NCBI RefSeq assembly: GCF_014805625.2 | Contig: NW_024006388.1 | Span: 1 to 64,000 of the forward strand | DNA length: 64,000 bases | Direction of reading: 5' to 3' | Origin: Glossina fuscipes | Lineage: Eukaryota > Arthropoda > Insecta > Diptera > Glossinidae | Shown here: piece by piece, positions 24,346 to 37,654 of the stretch | How positions within the stretch are numbered: the stretch's first letter is position 1 | Layout of the letters: the number at the start of each line of letters is the position of its first letter | Notes under the pieces: generated by a model | Told to the model about the DNA's origin: nothing | The model's database searches: none | Seen by the model: only the letters and a program-made list of their open reading frames with translations | Position numbers and translations under genes: made by a program

Positions 24346-27300
24346 AATGCATATATAATACGACTTTTCCAAAATAAAGCGTTTTTTGGAGAGCACTCAT
24401 AAAAATGATTCCACCCAGTGTCAGAGTGTGTACCAAATTATATTAAAATATTCCAAATATTACGCTCGAAAGAAATAATAATGAATTGGACGGACACCCA
24501 ACAGACATACACCATGGTGTACGCTGCAAATAGACCCAGAATCATTTTATTCAAAAAAAACGTGGGTCTATCTCAAGTCGTCTTAAGTGGTGCATATATC
24601 CGTACAAACATTAGATAATCTTATGAAAAGTACATAGAAATGCCCACCATGCCCACCGGAGCTATGTCTATACAGAGGAAGAGACTTAAATGCTCACCTT
24701 TGGCACGCAACAAGAATCTGAACAAATCAAGCGAAAAGGAATCTTATTTGAACAGATTGTAACAGGAAAGCCGCATTTGCCGCGGACGACTCAAAAACTT
24801 CGTAAAGGAGATAGTCGACTGCCTGCAGGAAGAGGAAAAAGGAATACATATGCGTATGATTAGCGCCACAATTCTTTTATTTATGTAGAAACCTCTAAGA
24901 AGAATAAGTTTATTGTTAGAGCATTAATTACCACATGAAGGAATAGCGTTCTTTAAGCTGGAAAAGTATTGAAACACTCGGAAAGCCATGTTGATGCAGC
25001 GTGACTGACGCGCTGCACAGTCATTATTCAAATTATAAACTTCAGTTACCATTTCAAAGAGAAGATATTACGTTATTTTAAAACTTAATTTACATACTTC
25101 TCTTCTCGCTCCTAGTTGCTAGTGTGCATCGACCTCCATTGGCTTTGCCACGTTAAATAGGCTATGCGTTAAATCACAAAGGGCTACAAGCTAATTAACT
25201 CATTCTGTTCTGTTATGTATTTCTTGTGCTAGCCTAGTGTAATGCTATTGTTGTTCAAAGTCAAAGTTAAGTACTTTCTTATGTTAGAAGAACTCAGACA
25301 ATTTACTAAAATCGAAAACTTATACATAAAGAATTCTACAAATATCGCACTTTTGTTACTGCCGCCGCTTTAAGCCGTCATTTTTTTTGTACATTTTGTA
25401 TGTGTATCTAAGTCATTTACCACTTAACCTAAACTGTAGTCTGTAAAGTTGTGGAGGAAGAGCTAATGAACCCTTCCACCGCATATAATGCGATCTTAAC
25501 TGGAGCCGTAAACATGCATTGAACAGAATACGGCCGCTGTAAGTGCTAATGATTAGCTTAATAAAGTTGTTGTAGTCTTGATATTAATTATGATGCTATT
25601 TATACATCAATTTACACAAACATATATACGTATCTATCTATACATGTAGCTGGACACTGAAACTGTGCACAACCTAAGGATGCTAAGTGCTTAAATAAAC
25701 ACATTTCATCGTTTAGTTAACCCAACTCGGCAACTCGGTGTGTGTGAGAATAAATAAGCAAACCCCATAATTTTCATTGAAATTGAAACTAAGTTTTTAA
25801 TTTATACCGGCTACAAAAAAAAGAAAGAAAAAGAAAAAAACGCGCATACACATATGCATAGATACACTCATGTATTCGCATACATTCATGTGTAATCATG
25901 CCTTACATATGCCAGTCAGCTATTGCAAGGTTTTTGTACATATTTAAACTAGAGAAGGTGTTAACTAAATCATAACACTCGCACTGATGTCTTAACTAAG
26001 TGTTGTTAAGTAAACATAGTTAGACCGGCAATACCAGACCTAACACACATATATATACCAGTACTCGTTATATGCTTGTTATACTGAATGTAAAATATGT
26101 GTGCTCATGTTCGACTTTGCGTATGCTTTTATGCCAAGAATCCACAATTAGGCTGCTTGCTAATACATACATACATACATACATACATACATACATGCAT
26201 ACATGTATGCGTGTGAGTAGATATGCGCAGACCAAGAGACTACAAAAGAAAATATTTGCATGTTTGGCGTTTCTTGTTACGATGATACGTTTTTTCTTCT
26301 CCCATAGAGGAAGCAAAGCTCACTTCATAACTCTTTCATCCATTGTGGAGTTGAGTTAATGTAATGCTGTTGTTGTAATTGTTGTTTAAGTTGTTATTAA
26401 TTTTCTGTTATTTTTTTAGAATATATTTCTCTCTCGTTTGTCTTCTCACATTGCTGCGTTGTCTGATGAAGAGAAGAGACACATCTCGATGGCTCATAGT
26501 GCTTTAATAAATCTGCGAGAGTACTCTTGAGCAGATTATTATTACTGTCGTTTACGGATGCTGTACATATTTTAACACTTTGGTCATTTTAAACCTGCTT
26601 TTACTTCAGATGGTAACTGATTAGGTGCTAATTGCTATGTTTGTAATTGAAAAGAGAAAACGTAACTAAAGGTTTTTATTTGGGCTTGTATTTAGGTAGA
26701 CGAGTGTCCCCAATAAATGCCTTCATAATCGCGTAATTTTGGTAACGCTAATCCTATGAAGTCATATTATGCTATACTTCGAAGGCGACAACCTTTAGAT
26801 TATTAAAACAAGAAAGAAGAAAGTGACTCTTATCACCTCAGGCGAAACTGACTATGTTTTGAAAAATGAGTCAAAAGTCGGAAAAAAGATGATCTACAAA
26901 AACGATCAGCATGCTAACCCTTTCATCAGTCGGCTTCCGGTCAGCAAATTTTCATGTCCTGTCTGCTCGCTTCACTCTCTAGCTAGCCCATCGTCGATAA
27001 AGTCGAAAAATTGAGGAAGATCATCGAATTTTATTTTACGATATTTGCTTTCAGTTTTTTAACTCTGAATACAACATTGAACTGAATTTTGATCTGCAAA
27101 TCATTTTTGAAACGATAACGTACGATGAAAAGGGGATCATAAGAGTTCACAAAGACGTCAGTTTATTATGATCAACGCTCTAGGCATGTGGCATTGTGAG
27201 GAGCAAAAGGTGAGGAATGGAAAGAAAGAGGGACGTGGTTGCCGGCTAGTATGCGCCCCATCGGCAAGCGTTATGCGTTTATCGAATGAGACCATTCACT

Positions 27301-27590
27301 GCAGCTAAGACGAAAGTAGACCCAACCCATCTGTCATGTGAGCCCACGATCGCTAACTTCGTAGTCGCCATTCTTATCCACTTCTACGGATTGTAATATA
27401 GAACAGACTGCAGGGAGGGCTGTGAAAATCATTTGGTCCAGTTCCTAGTCCCGAAATTCTAGGACCGATTAACTCTCAAAATGAAGTGCTTTCGATTCAA
27501 TTGAAAAGTGCTCATTTAATATGAAGAAAGTATGTTTTTGAATTCCGGTGTGTTCGGTTGTAAGTGCAACAACGATCCCCTTTCCTATGG
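24346..27590. other. Unannotated DNA
   Basis: No gene is supported. A 14-nt palindrome TACACCATGGTGTA lies at about 24509. The less AT-rich stretch 27120-27480 was read in both directions for transposase, reverse transcriptase and tRNA-like motifs without a convincing match. Confidence 0.5.
26164..26206. repeat. (CATA)n tetranucleotide microsatellite
   Basis: Eight CATA units followed by GCATACATGTATGC. It accounts for the overlapping open frames on both strands at 26068-26359. Confidence 0.95.
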
Positions 27591-27744
27591 CGAGATGTTA
27601 ATCTCCGCGTTTCAACACAGCTTTCTATATATTTTTGCTTACACCCGTTTGAAGTAAAAAATTTCGTTGAACAAAATGGTTCGTAATCACAACTCGCTAC
27701 TATTCATCGTGTGCTGGTGGATCACACCCTTGTCGACTACCATA

Positions 27745-28130
27745 GTTCTTATAACGCAGCGACACTTCTGCTTACTTCCAAATAACTCCAACTCCTATCA
27801 CCCTCTGATCTTATAAATCTTTTCGTTTCATTTCTCAAAGAGGAACGTTAGCGAAATAGTTGTATTGTTGTTGACTTCAAAGCTAAGCTCAGCTCTAATA
27901 GAAAGTAGAGCTTACTATACATTTGTCTTTAAAGAAGAGAAACAAAGACAAGGCTTCCGACTTTAACTCACTGCTAATGCTACTTTAGGTAACGATCATT
28001 GTTCTTATAACGCAGCTAAATCCAGTTAACTGTAAGACTTACTATCATCCTCCGACCTTATATGCTTCCTTAAAGCCTTTTCATTTGGCCTCTGAAGCGA
28101 GAACCGCGAGCAAAATGGTTTTCATTACTT
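27745..28130 (+). repeat. Degenerate direct duplication, ~130-bp unit, 256-bp period
   Basis: GTTCTTATAACGCAGC occurs exactly at 27745-27760 and 28001-28016. Both are followed by alignable sequence: CTATCACCCTCTGATCTTAT versus CTATCATCCTCCGACCTTAT, then TTTTCGTTTCATTTCTC versus CTTTTCATTTGGCCTCT, then GCGAAATAGTT versus GCAAAATGGTT. A third partial match (GAACAAAATGGTT) lies at about 27670. No coding content. Confidence 0.55.
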
Positions 28131-28751
28131 TTCGGTATAAAGATTAAGTGAATGAATTTACTAACTAAAATCTCTACTTTTTATTCTCATATTTTTTGCG
28201 TTCGCTTTGTTTTTTTTAATTATAATCTCATTTTTCTTTTTTTTCATAGGAAAATTAATATTATTATTATTATTTTTGTGCATCTGCTTAGTTTCGAGCA
28301 TTTGTTCAAACACCTTTGTTTTCCCGGCCTGAGCATCAAATGGCGACAGACTGTTGCATTCAAATCAGGACACGTTTTAATTTTTAGGTAAAATGTTTTA
28401 CAGCAGAACACACACATTTCTTTATATCCTGGCAAGCAGCATGAAAACCTGCTATGCATGTGAACTCAATCAATGAATGTGCGTTCACAAGCGTCTGTCT
28501 CTCAATTCGCTGATTAGTTTAACTGCATTCACAAATTGTTGCATTTGCTTGTTGATGGTTTGAGTTTTGATTTGCTTCGGTTCTTCAAAATCCACATTAC
28601 TAACCCACGCACATGGTGCATGGTGCAGCTTGACTTGTAGCGTAATGAAAAAAATTCACTTTTATTGTCCTTATGTTCTCTTCTGATTTTTAAATTTAAC
28701 AATTTCTCGTTTTCTTTTCATTTCTTTTTGCCTGCGGCAACAATCTGTTGC

Positions 28752-28784
28752 TTCATCATCATCATCATCGTCGTCATCGTCATT
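28752..28784. repeat. (ATC)/(GTC) trinucleotide repeat
   Basis: CATCATCATCATCATCG followed by TCGTCATCGTCATTG. Confidence 0.9.
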
Positions 28785-31700
28785 GTTATAATGATTTTTT
28801 GTGTTATTTGTACCGTTTAAAATGATATCAGTGAAAACATATGTACGGATTTTAACATTTGTTTTCCTTTTGTTTTGTTTTTTTTTCTTTTGTTTTTTTG
28901 TAAATTTTTATTGTTTATGGCAGTGTTGTTATTTATCGTCGCTTGCAAGGTGTTTCAGTTATAAGTGACCCTATTTTCCTTTCATTTCTGGCAAATATGT
29001 TTTTTACTGAATTCATCAACTGTTTGCAGAAATAGAGCAACAGTCGTGATTGGTTACGTATTTTCTAAAAATTCTGCCCGTTAAGTTACGCTTGATTCAA
29101 GCGTACATATTGGCACTCATTCCATTCATTCTCTTATTCATTCATAAATGTTTTTAATTTCCGGCTCAACTCCAATATAAAATCGTGTATCAAGGAAGTT
29201 CCGCTAATTCCTCATAAACTCCGGCAAAATAACAGTTATTTTGCCCTTTGTTTGTATTGCGCGGATTAGAGATTAAGAGCTAAATTATATCTTTAAGCAA
29301 ATTTTTCCTTAAGAAAACTTTGGCTTGAATATATCAACAACACCGCATCCAGCTGGAGTTTAGGATTGTGTTAACCGCGACATTTTCGATGGGCATTTCT
29401 GGCCTTAGCGGAGGGACACAAAGGCAAGAGGGGCACCAATGCAAATGATTGAGGCTACAAACAACAAGTGAAAAACAAGGCGAAACTTCAATAAATTTTT
29501 ATTAATAATCCTCGACCTGTAACACATAACATTATAAAATTAGGTACAACTACCTTATTAATCTTTTATTTTTTTGTTTGTTTTTTAAAGCTTTCATTTA
29601 CAGGTTTATCGTCTTTAGTTCATTTATCTCCATTACCGTCTTCATTAAACAGTTTTACTTTGAATTACAGCTGAGCTTGGTATTGTATTATAAATTATTA
29701 TCTCCACCTAAGTGCCAAAGTAAATCTTGGAAAAAGTCAAAAAAAAAACAAAAAAAACAATAAAAATAAAAAAATGATTGGAAAGCAAAACAAAAAAAAG
29801 GGGCCCTGCAAATACTATGCGATATAAATGTAATACACTTGCGAGCACTTATTTAATTTAAAAGAGGGAATGAACCCCAAAAATACTGTAAAGCTGATAA
29901 AGAATAAGCAAGAAGAGAAAAAAAAACAGACACATCTTAAAATACGATAATGTTATATGCATTTCCTGAATGCGTTTATCAGGTGTTTCCAGAAAATAAC
30001 CAGAAAGTTGTTATTTTCTTACTTTTGAAGAAAAAGGAAAAATAAAAAAAAAATTAAAAAAAAAAAAATACAGAAAACGGTCAAATGCGCCATAATATAA
30101 TCCCGGTTCACGTAAACATCTGAACTAAGTACTTTCTGGTCAGCAAAGGGTTTTAGTGCATGCAAGAAAACAAAAAAAAAATTTTTTAAAACAAAAATAA
30201 AAAATAAAATAACCATAAGTGGTAGCTTGATAACTAAGGGCTAAACGCCAGTGCTCTGTACGTACTGTAGGTATGTTTATATCCACCATTAAAATTCGAT
30301 AATCTTTCCTTTCCTTTTGGAAGTAACTGCCAATCCAAGCACAACAGCCCAGCAAAATTATTGTATTTATTACAACAAAACCCATCAGAAGATAGTCCGT
30401 TAATAACAAAGTAAGAACGCCACCATTATTATCAACATGCGTAAGTCCAGGTGGAATTTTTATTCACGTTTTCTCATTTCAATACTTTCCCAAGCGTAAC
30501 ACCATTCAATCAATAATGTACGAGTGTAATTTGGCAAAAAAAAAAAAAGAAAGAAATAATGTATAAAAATGTCGAAAATATTTTTCTAAATTTTAAATTA
30601 TTATTAAATTTGAGAACATTTCTTCCATATTAGGAGAAAAGCTATATGGCCGTAGGCTATATTCGCTATGCTTTCTATTTCGTGTTTACGGCGTTCTGAA
30701 TTAATTACGTTACTGCATTCTCCACATGGGGATTGTACATGCAAACGACTTTTTTCCGTTATTCTTGCGGCGTTTCCTTGCAAAAGCAATGCGAGTTAAC
30801 CGATTAGGAAACTAAGCGTTAACAAACATGGCTAGAAAACTAAGCCTTCAGCCGTCACATGCACACCCGTCTCCCTGCTCCGTTTTTCTATCCCACTTGG
30901 CACAGCATAAGCGGTTGCAGAAAGCCAACAAAGATGTACTCCCTTTCGCTTTAGCTCAGACCTTTTCCTCCTCGTTTCAAGCTACTTAAGTTATGCCCTA
31001 CGCGGTGAGTGCTTTACCCCCAATCTGTTAAAATAATGAATTATCCGTTCATTAAGCTTAGGCAAATAAATTAAAAGTATTGTTCTAGATACACACATAC
31101 TATCTAGACAATCTTCATTTATGTCTTTGTCTCCAATGTAGCTTCAGTTCAGTTGATAAATTTAATTTTCTGCCTTTTGTCATTGCAGTTGGTAAGTAAA
31201 AACTGCAGCTGTTTACCTGGAGCTTTGTTCCTTCGCATTTCGCAAACTTATAAAGATTTCATGATAAATACCTTACCTCTCTGCATATTATACGGCGTCT
31301 GTCCAAAGACTTTTGCAATTTGTTAATGATTTTAATTTCATTGATGTTTAACATAATTTAAAATGATAGCCTACTACCACCGTAAACTCTTGAACAAATG
31401 TTTGCTATTTATACGATAAAATTTTTAAGGAACTTGTTACTGATACAATGATTAACTTATTTATTTTACCTTCGGCTGTTGTCTGTGTGTGGCTGTGTGG
31501 TATTGTGCCCTTAGTACATAAATTTTTAAAAGTAATATAAGATACAATTAAACAAAAGACTTAAACAGCAAACTTGCCTCTCCCGTAGCCTTATGTAAAT
31601 GCTTATTGATATAAGCCCGCATGACAAATTTAGTTGACAAAGTTGATACGGCTAATACGATATTCTTAGCTTATTATCATCGTTGAAGAGCACAAAGCAA

Positions 31701-32635
31701 TTTACGGAACTGTAAAAATATTATGCGACCTTGATAAATACTTGTGTCATATTTAAGAACAACTATCCGCAACAGCTCGTGGGAAATTGATTTGGGACTT
31801 TGTATTTTCACAAAATTGTCCCAATCGTTTAACTATGACAAGCGTTTTCTCTGACCGGCATCGCCCATTTTTACCTTGGATCTGACTTTCTTCGAAATGT
31901 CATAGTTTGTTACCTCTAGACAAAATTAACTTGAGAAAACATTCCAATCTAAGGACGATACGTACGCGATACGTTTTGTGATGCCTGATTCGTAATTGAC
32001 ACATTCGAACGTTAGGACATTGTGCAACCTGTTGGCAAGGATGCACAAAATAATTTCGTACGTTCCTAAAAATGGTTTTATTGCATTCGCATCTTTCTTT
32101 GTTTAACCCTTTATGCGGATATGTCAACAATGTGTCGAGCTTGTATTTCTCATATGAACTCTTCTATCCTATGTCGACATAGGGTCGACATTATCTTATT
32201 TAAAATTATTAAATGTCTTTTTTTTCAAAATGACTCTTGACTAACGGTCAGTCAAGTTAGTTCTGCACTGAGGACATTTTCATAAGTTAATATTAATATA
32301 AGTGCACCCGGCAAATGAAGCAATTAGACCTACTTGTGACACAGGCACGACATTAGAAATGGAAACCTATTTACGTTGGACGTTTTTTAACGGAAAACAA
32401 AAACCAAAAGAATACATTATGCAAAACTATATTTCTGCTGTTTATTTTCATAAATAGCAGACATAAAAGTCCCCTAAAAATAATATACTGACCATTTTTA
32501 ACACAAAAAAAAAAAAAATAAAAAATACAATAAAAAGTCAAATAACTTGGTGAAAACTTTCTAAGACATGTTCCATTCATAAGCCTTCATGAGGGAAAAA
32601 AAAATAATATTTTCATTATAATTCAGCCGCCATCA

Positions 32636-32674
32636 AGATCATCGTTATCGCTATCGTTATCATTATCATTATCA
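32636..32674. repeat. (ATCGTT)/(ATTATC) hexanucleotide repeat
   Basis: ATCATCGTTATCGCTATCG followed by TTATCATTATCATTATC, a short imperfect hexanucleotide array. Confidence 0.85.
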
Positions 32675-34438
32675 CGAGACAAATAAAAAAAAAAGAAGGA
32701 ATCATTAAAAAACTTAGTACAGAAAAATCTTCAGGTGGCGTTTGACTCATGTGATATGCGGAACGTAGTCGCGTTAACTTCTTGCCCTGTACTTAGCTTT
32801 GTATTGCTGCATAGCTAGGCAGTTGCTGCGTGTCAAAAACAAAAAAAAAAATATGAAATAAAAATAAAAATTAATAAAATCGTCGACTTTTATCCTTAGG
32901 GAATATTCGCAATGCAATTTCATACACAACGCCAGTAAGAATGATTTGTTTTATTACCTCGACTTTGCGCAGAGACTTTTAATTTCGTTTTAACGATTGT
33001 CTCAAAGTTTCCTTTTCTTCGGCTGCACTTGAGGTTTCACTTTGCCTCGTTTCGACTAATTGCTTGGCGTTGATTGATTTGGTTAAGCAATTGTAAAGGT
33101 GTCTTTTTATGTGAGTGCACATCTCTGAGTTCCCGAAGGCTAGATTATAATCAATTAATTTTATGATTCTTTCTTCCTCTTTTTTTTTATTTTTTTTTTT
33201 ACTCCTGCAGATGATACTTCAACGTAGTCCAAGTTTTTCATTATTCAGCCAGTTTTCTTACTGGTTTTATTCTTTTTTGGCAAAGACCTTAGCAGATGAA
33301 GTGTTCTTTGTGAATTTACTTAATTCCTCAATGTTGCATTGAATTAAGGAAAACAAAATAATTTCACTTTATGGCTGATAGCCAAACTGCGCAGCAAATC
33401 AAGTTTCTTATAACAACTCAAACACTTGTCTGTTTTATTTATAAAGCCTAATAATAGATTTTATTATTCCTTGTTGTTTCTTTATAGCACATGTTTTCTC
33501 TTCGTATGCACTGTTAGAAGAACATCTTAAAGCAAGAAAGAAACATTAGACTTGTAAAACCAAGGTCGAGCCTTCGGGTCTCTTAACATGGGCCATGACT
33601 ACTTGTTAGGAGTAAAAAATTAACGACAAGGTTTAAAAATTCGCAGACTTTCTTACATTTACCACTTGAACTCAAAGATTCTTCGATTGCAATTAACGAT
33701 AACAGTTTGTCTTCAAAACAATTGAACCTACTTGGGCTTGTGCTCATTGCAGGCATGACAAGCTTGCCGACAGAAAACGTTTCTATTTTATTTCATAATT
33801 CCATTACTCGCTTACTTCAATAATCAACTAAGTTAACTTGTAGATTATAAGTAAGTTTTGTGTAAATTGCGTTTACCAGAAATACAAGTGCAATTTACGA
33901 TGTCACTTCCCATAGTTCCATGAACATTATAGCGGTAAGGTAGAATAAAAATTAGAAGAAAAAAACTCCTTCAATCGTAGCTTACTTGATCAATATTTAC
34001 TTGTGGTTTATATTAGCTAAGCATTTAAATGCAGTAGGATTACTTAAGCTACGATTGAATTGTCTATGAAATTACTGATCGTACTGAGCAACTGCCAATT
34101 GCTGCTAAAAACATTAGCAACTCGTTGCTGTAAACGGGACAGAGTACACTTGATTGTACGCATATAATCGGAATACCGATCAAGCCATCATTGCACGTAT
34201 AATTTGAAGAGACAATGCAGAGGTTGACACAACTCGTGATTTGTGCGGCATTGGGGGACCTTAACGGGATCTTAGTTTCGAATATGTTTCCCATGGACTT
34301 GAACATCAGTTAGACCAAGTCGAAACAGCGACTCCATGTAGCATTTTATCACTTCGGAGAGGAAGGTAGCCACTAAGAAATTGTATCTTATTGGTAAAGG
34401 TGGGTAAGTAAAGTCAATAGGTTGAAGCCTATACTTCA

Positions 34439-34439
34439 A

Positions 34440-34470
<31 letters not shown>
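34439..34470. repeat. (AT)n microsatellite
   Basis: About 13 AT units, one G interruption near the right end. Confidence 0.95.
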
Positions 34471-34471
<1 letters not shown>

Positions 34472-34869
34472 ACTATACTTCATGAGAAGTCGGAATTTAG
34501 TAAACTTCAGCTTTCAATGTTTTTAGCAAATTACTTTGTAATGTGTCCAAGACATATTGTTTTTGTCGGATGCAAAACTCCTTGAAATTAAACTTCATAG
34601 AGAAAAGTTGTATCCTTTTATAGATGATAGCAAAACGTACAACAGGAACTTCTGAAACGTTACTAAGACATTCGTATTACCAATCAATGCACTTTGAATT
34701 GAAATTGAATATTACAGAAAGAAGACCGCATATCTACATGACATGATAACTCTCGACCGCATATTTGAAAACCTGCCGAGGAAATAGTAAAGGTACCAAA
34801 CTTGGATGTTTCACACGACCCGCTGTATACATCGGTTAACACTATATTCGCATGAATAGCCAAACAAGT

Positions 34870-35080
34870 AATAATCGCTCCTATCAAATCAGTGTTCGCA
34901 TATTCAAATCTCCAATGCGGTAGAAATTACTTTGACCGTAGATAGAGCGAGTGTTGAACAGGTAAACGTAGCGTAATGACATACCGCCTACCAGGCTACG
35001 ACCATCACCTCCCTATCTCCTTGTCTTTTCACACTTCCTTCTGGACTTTGTCGCGTGACACGAATAAGAGACACGTACTA
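34870..35080 (+). mobile_element. tRNA-derived SINE-like element, copy 3
   Basis: TGTTCGCATATTCAAATCTC then CAATGCGGTAG (about 34891-34922) is nearly the same as TGTTCGCGGGTTCAAATCTC then AATGCGGTAG in copy 1. The tail CTACCAGGCTACGACCATCA then CCTCCCTATCTCCTTGTC at about 34988-35026 matches the copy 1 tail. The B-box has lost its GG, so this copy should be transcriptionally dead. The body length is close to copy 1. Orientation is the same in all three copies. Confidence 0.62.
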
Positions 35081-37654
35081 AGTGTTTAATTATGTACTAT
35101 TTCCCATAAACTGGGGTCTCTTTGAAAATAGGATGCTTTTCTTTGTGGAAACTAAAGTATCCATAAATATCCCCCTCCCCCTGCCCGGCATTCATATGCT
35201 TCCGGAAAGATGAAAAAGTAGTGGCAGACAGTGCACATGGAACGCGAAAACTTTACCAAAATCCGAAGATTCGCGCTCGATAGGATCTTCTGATCCTATA
35301 GACATCTTAAGAGTGTTCCGAGATCACACCTTCAATTTTAAAATGATTATACCAACCATCTAGGCAGAATTTCTTCCGTTGGCCTAATAAATAAATTACG
35401 ATCGCGTTAATAATTTGAAAAAGTGCCTTGAAATCAAGCTAAACTTTAAATAATTTCAAACATTCTTGGAGAATTTAATCAAGTTTGCAGTACTCCAAGT
35501 GTTCCTTTCTTTGCTTGTTCTCTTCTTTAAAGTTGTTTTCCAAACTAAAAGCATTCATTCTGATTGTAATCTACAATTAATTAATTGCAAGCATTTACCT
35601 GAAAGCACTTAAATGGACCACATTTGTTACCTTTAAAGGGTACAAGCATTATTAAGCAAAGCAAAAACTCTGCCAAAAATCAGAGACAAAAGGCTCACAG
35701 AAAAAGTAACCAAAAAATCGCACAAGGCGCTCAAGCGCAAACAGCTGTCAGGATAAATTTACAGTAAAATAAAATTTTTAATGCGAACACCAAGAAAAAA
35801 AAAAAGTAAATAAAAAAACGAGGAAAAAAGCCGCATTTCAATTACGGTGAAGCTTGGATACCCGACGTCCGAAGAAAGTAAAAGCCATTAATTGTGTGAG
35901 CATCAGTCAATGGCCGATCAAAACCAATTTTGGAAAACATTTATGATGGCTTTGTTAAATGTTTATACAAATTTTTGTATATTAAACTGCTAGAGAGATC
36001 GGAACTAGTCGATCGATAATTGGTTGCTTCAGTTCTCCCGAGAAGTTGTTGCCTGACAATTATTGGGAATTTCACAAAGAGGAAGGACGAGCGGGCACAT
36101 ACTGATACAAATGGATCGGCACATATGCCCGTCTTCGAGCCGACGTCACCAAGACCGGCACAACCATTTTTTTTTTTCTTTTTTTTTTTCCTAACTGAAC
36201 TTTTGCAAAAAACATTGCTATGGAAGACGTTTGATGTGACTATTTTCCTAAAAAACAATGACAAGCAAACACAGACGTTTTCTCTTATGACTAACGATCT
36301 GTCAATAAAATCAGCAGAGGGTTTGAATAATCGTAATAATCTTGTGCTAATGAAAAACACTTACATGCCGATGTTACAAACGAAATTTCGAAACAAACAT
36401 ACCTGCAATACATGGGTGACGGGTATTGAAAAAGAACGAAAAAAAACAACTTAAAAATCACGACTTTATAAGGGCCACGAAAAACAACAAAAGCAACGAA
36501 CTTTTGAAAACTTATGATAACTGGTTTTGCGTAAAATGTATTCATGTCTGCACTAAAGGATCAAATTATGTATCGCAATACCAGGGAAAAAGAAAAAAAG
36601 CAAAGCAAAGCAAAGCAAGGCGGACAGAAGCCAACGCAACAACAGTCTTTTCAATGTATTAGTAAAACGTACATATATAGACTGCGTTTTAAAAAACCTA
36701 AGCACTTGCATACGTTCAGCCTACATTGTGGCCTACCGCCGTGAAGCCTATCAAAATCAGGGCAGCAGGTTGTTTGAAAACAAATAATATCGAGTGTTTT
36801 CGAAAAAACACGAAAAGAAAAAGAAAACTAATAAAAAGCAGACGCACTTTGGATTTTTTTTTTTTTAACATTTACCGTAACTGCAAAATTTTGCTAATAA
36901 TTGAGCGAACATGAAGGATTTTTGCCTCAAGCTATTCATTCGCTTTTTTTTCAATACATTTAAATGAAAGCGAAACAGAAAATAGAGGACGAAGTGATCA
37001 AAGTTATTAGAAATAGAAACAAGTAAGAAAATTATATCCGGTGCGATCGAATCTTTTCTACCCATCGCCGCTATCCTGTAAACGATTGAAGAAAAGTAAA
37101 AATATAAATTTGTATATTCTCCAATAGTAGATGGGCGTGGCTGATTTTTTTGTATTTTTGTATGTATCTGTTGTGGTTTAGGGGCGACAAGCAGAAGACA
37201 AGGCAAACAAAGAGGTTTTCTCTCTTGGTTGCATAGACGAGTGGGCATTGTCGGCGTGTTCTTTGACGTGCTTGGGCAATTCTCAAACTCTTTTGCAAAT
37301 TTACAGGCAAATTTTACAGCTAATTTTTTGCAAACAGGAGAATGTGTACCGCAGACACGACAGAGTTGGGCACGACGACAGATAGGCAGACAAACAAACA
37401 GATATAGTTAGATGCATTTTGAATTTGTAACTGGCCAAGAGTTTATATACTTTAAGGCTATAGAGGTGTCCCCATACAATATACATTCAAGTTTTTGTAG
37501 TTTTTTAGCGTTGTTTCAACAAAAAATCAATTTTTTATTGCTTTCAAAAAACAATACTGCCGGCTTGTCCTTCGCCCGATTTGACCCATTTTCCATACCC
37601 ACCTACATGCAAGAACTTCGAGTATTCATTTCAAGAAACCAGGAAATATATACA
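35081..37654. other. Unannotated DNA
   Basis: No gene is supported. The 139-, 144- and 127-codon frames between 35941 and 37248 overlap on opposite strands or cross a T-run, contain Phe/Lys runs and show no domain. A perfect 8-bp hairpin with a 4-nt loop (ATAGGATC-TTCT-GATCCTAT) lies at 35280-35299. (GCAAA)n at about 36600 is a short repeat. Confidence 0.5.

Larger units (their letters stand above)
28131..34438. other. Unannotated DNA
   Basis: More than 6 kb without a supported gene. It includes an orphan minus-strand frame with a predicted membrane segment (about 30140-30460), a 3-nt candidate micro-exon (31189-31191) and a perfect 16-nt palindrome CCTATGTCGACATAGG (32168-32183). T/A runs are frequent. 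Other frames longer than 60 codons are low-complexity or antisense pairs. Confidence 0.5.

Noticed and set aside
32090..32130. piggyBac-like end (TTAACCCTTTATGCGG)
   Set aside because: No partner inverted end, no TTAA duplication and no transposase motif nearby.
33555..33620. tRNA-like element on the minus strand (GGCTCGACCTTGG)
   Set aside because: The B-box match is weak and no A-box or tail is recognisable.
36020..36454. 144-codon plus frame and its 139-codon antisense partner
   Set aside because: Both cross a T/A homopolymer giving Phe/Lys runs, and neither side shows a domain. Mutually antisense frames are typical of chance.
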